DNA of 64,000 nt from Isoetes taiwanensis (Eukaryota; Streptophyta; Lycopodiopsida; Isoetales; Isoetaceae), in the NCBI GenBank assembly GCA_021234155.1, contig JAJEKV010000054.1, positions 8,266,655 through 8,330,654 on the forward strand, read 5' to 3'. Positions 11,563-23,117 of the stretch are shown in pieces (position 1 is the stretch's first letter; each line of letters starts with the position of its first letter). Position numbers and translations under genes: made by a program. Below the pieces are notes generated by a model. The model saw only the letters and a program-made list of their open reading frames with translations. It made no database searches and had not been told where the DNA came from.

Positions 11563-11612
11563 TACAAGAAATTTATCGCGGCGGCCAAGGCCGCCGCAAA
11601 CATTTCTTTGGT
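11563..11612. mobile_element. CACTA-like terminal sequence with GC palindrome
   Basis: TACAAGAAATTTATCGCGG leads into a near-perfect palindrome at 11578-11597 with nine-base arms (GCGGCGGCC / GGCCGCCGC). The same end recurs inverted at 10978-11023 and in a diverged form at 16043-16080. This is the expected look of a CACTA transposon or MITE end. The CAC of the terminus is changed here (ATTA precedes CAAGAAA), so the copy is old or mis-bounded. Confidence 0.45.
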
Positions 11613-12239
11613 TCCTAGCCTATTCAATTGCATCCATTATAACCTTCCTAACCTGTTCATTTAAATCCACTATAACATCCAATGGTGAGAAATTCCCAAT
11701 CAGAGAGCTAACTTTGGACCATTTCTTTTTGTTTAAACACGTGTAGTTAGACCCATTATTAACTTCTAATCCTTCTAACTTGGCTCATCTATAGGCTAGG
11801 AATGCTAGGACACTTGATGTATCAATTTGAGCAGATAGCTTGAAAACATGCAGAAGTATTGAACCCCCACTATTGCCTCATGTTTTGTGTACGTATGATA
11901 GATAGGTGCTATAGTCGATCACATGGGATTCCCACTATTGTCCGTCCTGCATTTTTTGTTTCCCACACCCGATGATAGTCAACTGCGCCTCTGCACTTCG
12001 CGCGTCGGCACAATTTCCTCTGCCAGAATGCAGGGGAAGTTCCCATTCTTGTATATGTAGCACACTAACAGGGGGTTACTTTTAGATTTTTATACGCTTT
12101 TTCACATGGTTTTTCTATGATTTCGTTGTTGTATTCGTTGAGGTGTACTAAATAGTATTTCTAGAGTGCATCCTTTATGGGCCGTTGATTTTTGTTGGTT
12201 GGAACAATCCGAGGGTTGTTGTCTTTCTCTGCATGTGTT

Positions 12240-12435
12240 TGTGCATGAACATTGCGCATGTGTATGCATGTGCATGTGCACATGCATGTGCATGTGTGTG
12301 CATGTGCATGTGCATGTATATGCATGTTCATGTGTATTGTGCATATGCATGTGCATGTGTATTGTGCATGTGCATGTGCAAGTGCAAGTGCAAGTGCATG
12401 TGCATGTGTGTGCATGTGTGCATATGCATGTGTAC
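12240..12435. repeat. TGCATG/TGTGCA microsatellite
   Basis: About 195 bp of alternating purine-pyrimidine repeats is built from TGCATG and CAAGTG units. It yields Cys/His/Met/Val-rich open frames on both strands, which are artefacts of the repeat and not genes. Confidence 0.95.
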
Positions 12436-12439
12436 TTGC

Positions 12440-14130
12440 CCTCTTGGATTCTTATTGCCGGAGTGGAGTTTACTACCACGAGATGGATTTTTTGCTCACA
12501 CTTACAAAGGTATTTGTTTTGTTTTTTAATGTTTCTTCAGTTAGCATAATGTTTTTTTTTACAAGGTATTGGTTTCTTGATTCTACAATGTAGTGCTGCA
12601 AAACCCCCTTTTGTTTCCTTCCTAAGATTTGCTGCAGATTCAAAAAGAGTTTAGAGTTTAGGCCCTATGTTTGCTTCCAACTCTTGGATATTCCTGGCTG
12701 CCGAATTGTTCATAGCAGTCAGCCTTTAGCTTCAATCAACAAACGGATTCTTATGCACACAACAGACGGATTATTCCACGCCCTTTTCCATGTCACGCAG
12801 ATCAGTCAAACAGTGGCCACAAGAATCCATTTATATTGTAGGTTTGGAACTTTAATCGAACCATAAGGTGAATCATGCATTACCTTTAAGCTAGAGATGG
12901 AGCATCCAAAATCATATGGATTGATAAACAATGGTGTCATTGTGAAAGAGAAATAGCTGTAGCGAAAGTAACAATATGTAGCATAATAACAGGGGGTTTT
13001 CTTTGTATTGCAAACTTTATAACTTTCAGAATAATGGGATCAATCTGCTCTATCTTTATGGTAATTTTTACTTATGTTCTATTTGTTTTATTGTGATCAA
13101 ATTCAAAAGCTACAGATGAAAGCCTCAAATGAATTCTAGTTACGTGTAAAATACAATTATGAGGCATCCAACATATAAAAATTAAATCCCCCAACACATA
13201 ACAACCAACACATAATAACCATTGACATTAACAACCAACACATAACTACCATTGACATTAATTAACACAACCATTGGGTCCAACACATTTAAATTAAACT
13301 TCCCCCTTAAACCCCCTTTGGTTTGGGTGCATATTCACACGGGGGGTGACTCCGGGCTAGAAACATAACCAAAATTATGTCAAAACACATCAACACTCTT
13401 CAGTTGTCTACAATCAACATCAACATTGTGCAACAACATGTCATGAGCCGAGTGCTAAAAGTAGCATACTCCTCTCCTATTGTTTATATACAATTAATAT
13501 TGTTTGCTCATATGACCAACAGTGTGCTACCGTTATTACGAAGATAGACAAAAAGTTTTATCAAGAAAACTCCCAAGTGCTATTTCGAAAATATCTCAAC
13601 AAACATATTATACTGATTGAACAAACTAGGGATTTTAAACCTTTCGCACTTGCGAAGTACTAACAAAATGCATCCTTCTATTATACTCCCACTCACTAAT
13701 GCAGTCTATGTAAATATGGCAACAATAAACTTGTTTTCTTGCATAAAAAAAAGACATGCTAGTTTAGTTTCCTTCCTCTATACCCAACTTGCGTAAATTT
13801 AAAGCCTGCAATTTAACATATTGTGCAGAATGGGTTCAACAAACTTGGGACATGGCAGAGTTCTACCACATGGTTACATGTTTAATTTAAATATTGCATT
13901 TAAAAACTCAAGAACAATCTCAAGTTGTCCAAGCTTGCCCAACGTTGACATATTTTGAAATAATTGATTTCCAAATATATTTGATCAATTGCAAAACTTT
14001 TGGTTTATCTCATAACATTACTTCGACCACAAATAAGGCAGAAACATTGTCTTAACTTGAATAGTTCTAACTGAGCCACATGAATATATAATTTCATGAA
14101 GGTGATTTGGGTATAGACTTTCTAAATAGA
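12440..14130. other. AT-rich non-coding stretch with a short tandem repeat
   Basis: No coding region is supported. ACAACCAACACATAA-type units repeat at about 13189-13262 and mix with CCATTGACATTAA. The rest shows no domain, RNA gene or inverted repeat that I can recognise. Confidence 0.45.
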
Positions 14131-14175
14131 TCGCTAGCACCAAGGGCACCTATTTTAGCTGCAAGGATGAAGTCT
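14108..14175 (-). other. Exon-like fragment, unrecognised
   Basis: On the minus strand, after a CTTGCAG acceptor-like site, one frame reads KIGALGASDLFRKSIPKSPS and stop. It looks protein-like and lies about 1.2 kb downstream (in minus-strand sense) of another exon-like segment at 15352-15497. I do not recognise the family, and the two may or may not belong together. Confidence 0.25.
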
Positions 14176-15351
14176 TTTTTTTGTCAGTCCACCTGAAACC
14201 AATCAAAGATTTAAATTAATATCAGCTTCCTATAAAAGATATAATTTATCATACTTTGGCATAGGATAGAAATTTTGCGAGCAAAACTGAACTACAAAAA
14301 ACAACATAGTTTTAAGCCTTGTGATAGGTTTTCCTCATTATTATTACAATCGCATGGAAATAGTGCTAGCACCACCAAAGGTTCCCCCTACCTATTGAAT
14401 GGGATTGTTCCACGCTTATATTGTTCCAACCAACAAGATGAAGATCAGGATGATGTCCTGCATTCAAATATTCCATGAGCCCATCTTTTACAAAAGGCAA
14501 ATTTAAATAAGCACCCAACCCAAATGTAGCATGTGCTTTCAAAATTATTAAATTTCTGTTATTATGGTTCACACTTCAAATGCAGAAGTTTCTCTACTCA
14601 ACTACATTTCATAAGCATAACCCTTTGGAACACTGTGAAACTTTAAGCATACAATGGCAAAAGATGACCGTTGGTAATTGCAATATGGAGAGCTGCAATG
14701 GCCAATTGTAGAAATATCCAGCACCAAATTACATCTGTAACATGGCCATGCCATAACAGGATATGAAGCACTCAAAGGGACCTCAATCAAAATAACATCT
14801 CTGAAATGTTATAGCCTAGAGAGTCAATACCTACCATAAATTTAAGCAGACGAGGCTTACGCTAATTTATGAAGAAGGGAAAACAAAAGAAAGAAGGCGT
14901 GCTAACATTATGAAGAGCACATTACTTAAGCCTCTTGTATGCTCAGAGCTAAATTCAAACTAAAAAATTTATGGCCAAACTAAAGCGGTGCTCATTTGTT
15001 TTCCAGCCTATTTTACTGCCTTAAAAAAGAACCTAAAAATCTAGATAGTTCAACCCTATTAGGTATGTTGGGAAGGAAAAATAGAAAACAAAAGAAACGG
15101 CATAAACAATGGCTTTGCACAGGCTATAAAGGCAGTGGCGTAATGCCTGCTCATCATTCAAACCGAGTTATGTCAATGGCATGGGGCGGGACAACCAATT
15201 TAGACTTCAAAATCAACAGGCTGGTGAAAAGATCATTATAGTTTTGTCCTATAGAGCAACATAAATAATAAGGCAACATGACGCAATATCTGGTTCTGCA
15301 ATCTACTAATTACATCCTTTTATGCCAGAAAAATGCTTTCCATGTTATTAC

Positions 15352-15497
15352 CTTCAGCTTCTGCTATTTCAGCAACATGTTTGAAGAATTCAAGGCCTCT
15401 CAAAAAGTTGCATGAAATATCTTTTCTTATTTCTTTTAAGTCTGTGCAAAGCAGCAAATTACCACCAATGGCTGCCCTTTCCTTTACTCCCAGAACT
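15352..15497 (-). other. Exon-like fragment of an unrecognised gene
   Basis: The minus strand reads KERAAIGGNLLLCTDLKE, then IRKDISCNFLRGLEFFKHVAEIAEAEG, and meets a GTAATAA donor. The composition and clean splice donor look like a real internal exon and not a random open frame. An in-frame TGA lies just upstream near 15498-15500, so the exon would have to begin after it, for which only weak acceptor sequence is present. I cannot name the protein. It may be a leftover of a captured or decayed gene. Confidence 0.35.
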
Positions 15498-16042
15498 CAG
15501 CCTAACAGGGACGATTTGGTATGAGCAGGGCTCTGCAAGGGCGGAATACTTAGAAACTCCATAAAATGGGTGAAAAGGATCAACTGACTAAATGTTACCT
15601 GCTACTATCTGGAATACTCGGCTTTGAAAAACCATCTTCCGGCAAGATTCGGCTTATATAGGCAGCAAGCAAATTAACGGACTGCTATGTCGGTGAATCC
15701 TTGCTCATCGATTTTGCCACCTGGGGCTTCAAACCGCAGATCCGACCACGCCTGAATGCGTGTTGAAGCGGATAAGGAGTTCCTAATGTCGAAGCGGATA
15801 AGGATAAAAACGTGGCTTCCTCTGCTATTTTTCTCCAAAAAATTTTCCCCCTTATTTTTTTCCCGGACGGGAATCCAAAGAATATAAGAATCGAATCTTG
15901 GCGAGAATCGATTATATAAGTGTAGAAAAGAGGAACATTGGTAAGGAAGGTGTCATGGGCATTTATAAAAGGGAAAACATAAACATAGAAAAGGGCAAAC
16001 CATCAAAAGGGCAAACCATCGAGTATAGAAAGGCCTTTATTA

Positions 16043-16085
16043 TACAAGAAATTTATCACGCCGGTCAAGGTCGCAAAGATTTTTC
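16043..16085. mobile_element. Diverged CACTA-like terminal sequence
   Basis: TACAAGAAATTTATCACGCC followed by GGTCAAGG and GCAAAGAT resembles the end at 11563-11605. Several changes break the palindrome. The orientation matches 11563. Confidence 0.35.
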
Positions 16086-16379
16086 CTTAACGACCCACTT
16101 AATTGTTCAAATTGTGTATGTTGGAGCTATAGATAATATATATTGTGTGGTTAGCTTCACCAACTCACGTAGTGATTCCAAAGTTCGTGTGGTGCGAGAC
16201 ATGCCCAAAGTGAAGTCTACTTGCCATATACTGGTCATGCAAGATTTGGGCCAAAGAGCTCTATTCAGGTGTAACAATCAGACTATTAGAATTCAGTCTA
16301 TGAAAGTACCATTTAGATCACATTTCATTATTGGTTACAAAAAAACAATTGAGTTGGCCCCCTTTTTCTTAGGCTAGGC

Positions 16380-17690
16380 AATAATATTACTATGGGGAGC
16401 CAGATTTATTCAAATCCAGTGGAAAGAACATGGCAATATTTGGTATCATAATTGTCAAAAATCGAGGAAGAACATCAGTCTTTGATGCTAAGATTGTTAG
16501 GTTCACATATGTATACATCGCCCCATTTTTTACTATATACATTTTGGGATAAAAAGCCACATTCTAGAATGCCACATTCTAGAAGTAGTATAATCACTTG
16601 GGCAGATCATGGCCACATGCTATTTGAACTTTTGTTGCAAAAGCCGAGAGGACCAAAGAACGGGCGGCGGGGGACAATGGGGGGAAAGCGGTGTAGGTGC
16701 ATCATCTCAGATCAAAGATAGTTAAAAACGTGCTTAGTCTAAGTAGATTATAGATGGATTATATTATAGATAGTCTAGATTTTAGACAAGTCAATCGTGC
16801 CCGATCGGAGACGAACAACAGATTGTCGACGATGAATATAATCATCGGAATACCACACCAAAGCAAGCGGATGAAGCAGTAAGTAATAAATAAGTAAAAG
16901 TACAGACTGTACACGGCATCAACCATCGATCTCTAGTAAAAGGAGTGGAAGCTAACAGATAGGGGAAACGGCAGGGAAAGAAGCTCCCGGGTACGGCGAC
17001 GGGTGATTCAATTTTTTTCAAATTTTTTATAACGTTAGGAAAAAGGAAAAGAAACGAATAAGAAAAGAAAATAAAAGAAAAGAAAAACAAAAGAGGGAAG
17101 ATGGGTGGAAGACGCATAAAATAAATTGAATATCACTAATTTATAATTAGTGTAAAAATTAAAGAGTACGGACTACGTGGCAAAAAGGACGATAAATGGC
17201 GGTTTTAAGCATTTCCAAGGTGGTATGGAGCACGTGGCATCACGGCATAGAGCGTGAATAGATAATACACGAAGAATAATGAAAAATTTAGAATAAAAAT
17301 GCAGGAACTTAACACGAATGACCATCGTCATAATCATAACATTTAGGGGAGGCGTAATAATGAAATAATGAAATAATGAAAATATATAGAAAATGACGAA
17401 ATTTACGTGTGTCAGACAAGTAACAAGGAGACAGGTGGCGAATATTCGCGTACGAAAATCCGGAGAGACAAGATAGGACAAGACAAGCATTTAAAGCAGA
17501 CGGTCGTATTGAATAAGCGGGAATTCAGACAGACTTTCGTAACCCTAGAGGCTATATATCAGTGATAGCGGGGAGATAGACTAATTCAGAAAAGCTTATT
17601 GTAAGATTTCCCGGCGTCGAACTCTTGAGTTCTCAAATTCATATCATCGGGAAGCGCCCGGTGCATCTCCATCTCATCTCCGCCCACACA
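16380..17690. other. Non-coding stretch, possible promoter or LTR at its end
   Basis: No coding region is supported. The last 150 bp contain a TATA-like GGCTATATATCAG near 17550 and then TGTAAGATTTCCCGGCG and a GC-richer leader. This could be the promoter of the small open frame that follows, or part of a retrotransposon LTR. I cannot decide between them. Confidence 0.3.
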
Positions 17691-17704
17691 GTAGAGTGCG
17701 GAAA

Positions 17705-18061
17705 ATGGACAAGGGTAAGAGAGTGGCAGTCGACAGCATTGGGGAGGAGAAGAAAATCAGGAAGCGACCCGGATCTGGAGTCCCGGGCAACCTTACGGTG
17801 CCCTATAATCCTGACCTCGAGGATCTCAACCCTTGGTGTATCTGTGAACCGGAGTGTCGGTGTTTAGGTCGAGGGGCTGCTTGGTCGTGCATCGCCGGGC
17901 GGCGAAGAAGTGCGCTTATTATTTCGCGAAGTAATCCACCATGCTCGGGATATGCGGGATCATGGCTACACTTTAGGGTTCTTGGAGGTGCTTGGAGTAT
18001 TGGCGACAAAAACGATTCAATAAGGGCCCCGGGATCTAGGCGGAACTATGCAATGTTTTAA
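17705..18061 (+). CDS. Hypothetical small protein, unrecognised
   Basis: An ATG at 17705 opens a frame beginning MDKGKRVAVDSIGEEKK, with a Lys/Arg-rich start, a PYNPDLEDLNPWC segment and a short run of cysteines (CICEPECRC). A TATA-like motif lies about 150 bp upstream. The frame ends near 18060, and no clear continuation or homologous family is apparent. It could be a gag-like start, a gene fragment or chance. The composition is somewhat GC-richer than its surroundings. Confidence 0.2.
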   Translation: MDKGKRVAVDSIGEEKKIRKRPGSGVPGNLTVPYNPDLEDLNPWCICEPECRCLGRGAAWSCIAGRRRSALIISRSNPPCSGYAGSWLHFRVLGGAWSIGDKNDSIRAPGSRRNYAMF

Positions 18062-18399
18062 TCGTCTGCAGATTCATGCGGCAATACAGCGGTCTCCAAG
18101 ATATCAGCACAACCGTACAATCTGCGATCTTGGAAAGGTTTGTATATATTGTTGTGAGAAGAATCCTGTTGATTTCATGTGCCGAGCGTTTGTTGGGAGA
18201 AACTTGGAAAAAGTTAGGAAGATTGGAGAGCCGTCGGCAGAGAAAAAGCCAAAGAAATGAATATCCGGGATGGGGAAGGGCAACAATGGAGGAGAAGGAG
18301 GGGCTGCATGTAATCCTTTTTGCTTTGTTTTCCGTTTTTACCTTTTATCTTTTACTTTCCTCGCTCTTTTATGATTCCGATTTGCCAAATAGGTAAGAT

Positions 18400-19080
18400 G
18401 TATCAGCATAAAGCCGTATGAAAATGTTTGAATGATGCGGGGAAACCCGAACATAGAAGGAACAAATTATGCCTGACAGACTTGTTTGGAAGCTGAATGC
18501 ATAGCTGAATTATGCAGAATTATGCATAGCTGAATGCTTGAAAATGTTTTCAATGATATATGCCTAAATATGTATTATCTCTGTATGGAGAATTTTTGAA
18601 TGACGGAAATCTAAAGCAATAGTTGTCAATGGTAAAGCGGCCTCATTGTGTACTCTTCTAAATTACCTCAGTGATAAATTGACTCTGATCCAAAACGTTA
18701 CATCCCACGAAGGCAATGAACGAAGGGACGGAAAAACTATGGATTTTAACAACGTAGAACATAATATGGAATAATGTAGGAATATTAGGCTGATGAGCTA
18801 CACCAGCAGATATATACAGGAACAGTAAACATTACAGACGACACAGACGAAACCGGGATACAGTGGGCAACAGAATAGGAAAAGCAGGTGGCAAAATTAG
18901 AGAAATGGACTATGCTGCGACAAATATCGACTGAGAACAAAAAGGGGTGGCGAACAAACAGAAGTCAAGGAAATACAAGATGAGGGGCAACAGACTAGCA
19001 GAGGACAATGATGCTACGCCAGGCGGAACAAGCCTCGTAAGGATAAAAAGATAAGGTGGGACCAAGGAAGGTACACACAA
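18400..19080. other. Non-coding stretch
   Basis: No gene is seen. A short direct repeat (AGCTGAATTATGCA / AGCTGAATGC) lies near 18490-18540. The segment leads into the tandem units before the plus-strand LINE. Confidence 0.4.
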
Positions 19081-19084
19081 AGAA

Positions 19085-19570
19085 CAAAAGAACTCTGGAA
19101 TAAAAGGCGGACGGGGCAAGATACGGGACAGAGAGGCTAAGCCTCCGCCGTACACCAGGATAGCGAGGGCTAGACCCACCAACTGGTAACCCGGACCACC
19201 AAAAACTTCTTAACATTTGGAGGGCGACATATGACTTTGTAGCAGGGTATGAAGAATACCCCATTGGTCGATCTCTGTCGACATGGAGTAAAAGGTGGAT
19301 GGGGGCAAGTTACGGGATAGAGAGGCTAAGCCTCCGCCGTACACCAGGATAGCGAGGGCTGGACCCACCAACTGGTAACCCGGACCACTAAAAACTCACT
19401 AAATTAAATTAAATTAAATTAAATTAAATTATCTGGAGAGCAACATATGACTTCCAGCGGGGTATGAAGAATACCCCAGGTGACGAAATTACCGACACTA
19501 TGGAGAAGGGGAGCAAATTATGGAGGGTGTAACCCCCGCCAGACCAGGAGAGCGTGGGCACGGCCCTCCC
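19085..19570 (+). repeat. Two and a half tandem ~190-200-bp units, one with an AAATT run
   Basis: The phrase CTAAGCCTCCGCCGTACACC starts at 19137 and at 19326 (period 189). A third, more diverged copy has CCCCCGCCAGACCAGGAGAG near 19532. Each unit also carries GGGTATGAAGAATACCCC (near 19244 and 19460) and ACATATGACTT. The second unit holds AAATT six times at 19401-19430. The units lie just before the LINE ORF1. They could be tandem 5' UTR monomers or stacked 3' ends of related LINEs. Confidence 0.7.
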
Positions 19571-19960
19571 CTGGTTCCAGTCCAGAGGAAGATGACACAT
19601 GTACAGGAACACAGCAACACAGAGGCACAAAGATACAGAGATACAGAGGTACAGAAATTAAGAAGGACGAAATACTGACGCAATCAATGCAGGCAGGCAG
19701 CTACCAAACTAATCAGCCCTGAAAATACCCCGAGAAGATCAATCTTGGGCAATAGACGAAGGGAGTTGAATAACAATAATGAGAGATGGGCGGAATAATT
19801 ATGGCCATTTTGAAATCTTGAAATTCAAACTAAAACGGTAATTATGAATAAAAATACCGTTTAGAATTAGGCAGTATATATATGGTCTTATCTTCTAGAG
19901 AGAGTCCAGCACGAGAGCATTGCCTAAGGCCATCACAGAGCTTTCTTGCAAACAAGAGAT

Positions 19961-20730
19961 ATGGCCGACAATATCAGCGGCAGCCAGCAGAGGCGATCAG
20001 AGGCGGCAAGAGCCCCAGTGAGCCAACAGAATCTCAGGGACTTCCTGGCACAGATGGATAAGCGGCTAGAATCAAAGATCCCAAACCTGGATGCACTCAA
20101 CGCACTGGCTGAAACGTGCAACAACAACAAAGTAGCCATCACTAGCATGGACGTGAGAGTAGGAGGGATGGAGAAGACGAACGAGGAAATACAACGCAGA
20201 ATGGACGAGATCGAAGAGGAGAAAGCAAAGATCTTACAAAGGTTGGTTGAATTAGAGAAATCAAATGTTGAGCTGGATGCATGGGAGTCGTTTGATAGGA
20301 TAAGGCCACATTTAATGGAATATGAGGAGCAAAATAAAATTAAGCATGATGTTAGGTTAATTGGAATAGCGGAGAGACCTAACGAGGATATATATCGAGT
20401 TACTGCAGAAGTGATAGAGACGGTGTTCAAGGAACACAGGGCGTCATCGTCAAAGCCATACGATCAGGCCAATGGAGGGGGAGATCGAGGCATATAAACC
20501 TAACATTGAGGGACATGGCAACCAAGGAAAGGATCCTGCGGATGGGATCCAGATTGAGGAATGGAATCAAAGTACAGGAGTCCTTAACAGTGATGCAGAG
20601 ACAGGGGCTACACAGGGAACTAGCCAAGGCCAGGGAGCTGAACCAAGCAGGGATACAGGCGGGAGTCAAGAATGGCAAAGTTTACATACACAAGAGGGTA
20701 AGAGAACAAGCGACTCAACCGCAAGAATAG
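19961..20730 (+). pseudogene. LINE ORF1 (RNA-binding protein), frameshifted
   Basis: The ATG at 19961 begins MADNISGSQQRRSEAARAPV. A long heptad-type stretch (about residues 55-115, rich in E/K with L, M and I at regular spacing) should form the coiled coil typical of L1 ORF1, followed by HDVRLIGIAERPNEDIYRV, resembling the start of the RRM-like part. After a frame change near 20440-20490, the other frame continues as RDMATKERILRMGSRL and KVQESLTVMQRQGLHRELAK, then NGKVYIHKR. This matches the C-terminal domain of L1 ORF1 proteins. The protein would coat LINE RNA in an RNP. The copy is not translatable as one chain. Confidence 0.7.
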
Positions 20731-21029
20731 GTAGTTGGGATGCAGGGGATAGTAAAACCAACGGAAGCAGAAAAGGAAAACATACACCCCCTGAAATCAA
20801 TACAACAGGGGCTGGAGAGCAGGTTGCAGGGGGAGCACTGAGAGCGATCACGCTAGAAGGGAATCAGAGCAGAGCAGCAGGAAGAAGCGGAAACGGGGGA
20901 GACGAAGACCGAGCAACACAAGCAGGGTTCGGAGGGCCAACCCCTACAATGAAGACCAGAGGAAGACCAAGGAGAATAGGCAACGGTACAGAAAACATGG
21001 AAACTCCGAAGGAGCAACCTCGGGGGAAA

Positions 21030-21888
21030 AGACGCTGACGTTATGGTACTGGAACTGTACCGGGTATCCATGGGATGATGGAGAAAGGCTAGAAGGTGTC
21101 CACGGCTGCGATATAATATGCTTGGCGGAAACATGGGAGCATAACGTCAAAAGGCTGCCAGAGGAAGAAGGATACCAGTTGTTCACGTGCTGGAAAGACA
21201 GGGATTTCAAGATAGGGAGAGGGAGTGCAGGTCTGGCTTGTTATGTAAAGAATAGTATAGCCAACAATGCATGTATGTTACATTCAGATATCAATAAAAG
21301 ATATATGGTCTTGAATATTCAATTGAAAAACAAACAAGAAGTAGTTCTGATAATTACATATTATCCGCCAAACAGTGATAAGCTAGAATTGCTGGAACTA
21401 GGAGAAAATATAATGAAATGGAAAGAACAGGGACCAATGATTATAGTAGGAGATCTAAATGCCAGAACCAGACAGGAACAGGCACACAACACATACACAG
21501 ATGAGAAAGATGGTCAGATAATGTACACGGCAAGAACACAAGAATGGCAGAGAAACACAGAGGATAAGACAGAAGTCAATGCTAGAGGTGAACTGTTGCT
21601 GGAAGTCTGCACGGCAACAGGATGATCATAGCTAATGGCGTGAACAAATGGAGGGGATCGGGAGGCTTCACAAGCCAAAATACACATGGTAAGAGCATAG
21701 TGGACTATATAATACTGAACGACCAAGCAGCAGGAAAGATAGAGAGATTAATGTTACAGGAATGGCCGATTGGGAAAAGGGAAAGCCATAGACCGATCAA
21801 GTTAACAGTCAGATTGGATGAGACACCACAGGTAGATAGCACAGAAAGAAAGGAGGATAAGAAAGACAGAGTGAGAATTCAGTTTTAG
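21030..21888 (+). pseudogene. LINE ORF2 endonuclease domain, frameshifted
   Basis: The frame shows LWYWNCTGYPW, DIICLAETWEHN, GSAGLACYVKNS, IIVGDLNARTR and then, after a one-base change near 21622, GKSIVDYIILND and RESHRPIKLTV. These are the successive APE-type endonuclease motifs: WN..G, ETW with the catalytic Glu, GDLNAR, S.VDY, and the terminal SDH, in which the Asp is lost (ESHRP). The domain nicks target DNA to prime reverse transcription. The loss of SDH plus the frame change mean the copy is inactive. It is the better-preserved counterpart of the truncated domain at 9850-10585. Confidence 0.85.
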
Positions 21889-21930
21889 GAGAAATATGCA
21901 GAAACCTTCATTCAGGCAGTCAAAGAGGAA

Positions 21931-23117
21931 ATGGGAAAATGGAATTGGGGGAAGCACAACGCGAGTGATAATGGAAACACCCTCAATGACATTATAGTAA
22001 GGGTAGCAACAGAGGTGTTTGGAAAAAGGATAAAAATCAGGAAGAACAGAGCATTCCGAGCATCAGTATGGTATGATGACGAGTGTAGAGAGCAAAAAAG
22101 GAAAACAAGAGAACACAGGGGAAAGGAGACATACCGGAAAGAAAAGGCAGCATACATAAGATTATTGAAGAAGAAAAGATATAATAACCTGCTACAGCAC
22201 CAATGGTATATGGGAAAACTACTGAAAAAACAGCCCCGGAGATTTTGGAGGGGACTCAAACACAAAGGAGGGGACAGCAATATGAAAGCAAGGAATGAAC
22301 AAGATGGCATTGGAACAGAGGGATGGGAGAGGTACCTGGATAAATTGTATAAAACATGGGCACCACCGGTACCAATACCAATACTGCAGAATTCGGACAA
22401 ACCATGCTTCAACATGATGGAGGTAAGGTTAGCCCTAAACAGGATGGCAAACCATAAAGCACCGGATTTATACGGCCTGACCGCGGAATTGTTGAAGTGC
22501 GCTGAGACAGAAATTGGCAGACAGGTCACAGACATCTTCAATGGCATCATACATACAGGACTCCCAGACAGATGGACATACAACAAAGTCATACCTCTAC
22601 ATAAGGCAGGAAATAGACAGGACCCAGGGAACTATAGGACGATAATGGTAAGCTCGATTTTCGCAAAATGGTTTGGAAAGGTATTGGATAACAAATTGAA
22701 GAAATGGGCGGAAGAAGGAAATATGAGGGCACAAGGGCAAGCAGGGTTCAGGCCGGAACACTCAACCACAGATCATCTTGTGACTCTTCGGATATTAATA
22801 GATCAGAACAAAGCGCAGGGAAGGAAGAAGATCATCTGGCCGCTTTGTGGATTTCGAAAAAAGCATTTGATCTGATCAGGGAGAAGTTACTAAAAAGATT
22901 GATAGATATGCAAGCCCCAATAAATATGGTAGGATCGATTGCAAGATTATACCATAAGGTGTATGCTAAGATGGAACAAGAAGGACAGCCGATAATCTAT
23001 GACACCGGTGTAAAGCAGGGCTGCCCGCTATCTCCAACTCTGTTTGGAATATACATAGATCTTTTTGCAGGATACATAGCAGGAGCAAACAAGGGGACGA
23101 ATATGCCCCTACACTAG
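21931..23117 (+). pseudogene. LINE ORF2 reverse transcriptase, first part
   Basis: The sequence shows VWYDDECREQKRK, RLALNRMANHKAPDLYGL, KVIPLHKAGNRQDPGNYRTI, QAGFRPEHSTTDHL, then a frame change near 22850 into ISKKAFDLI and TGVKQGCPLSPTLFGIYIDLF. These are the RT fingers and palm motifs in the right order for a plant L1. The GYRTI and GCPLSP blocks are intact. The A-motif FVDF.KAF is split by the frame change (CGFRKKHLI in one frame, ISKKAFD in the other). Confidence 0.85.

Noticed and set aside
12102..12593. Cys/His-rich open frames on both strands
   Set aside because: They are translations of the TGCATG microsatellite and overlap one another in several frames.
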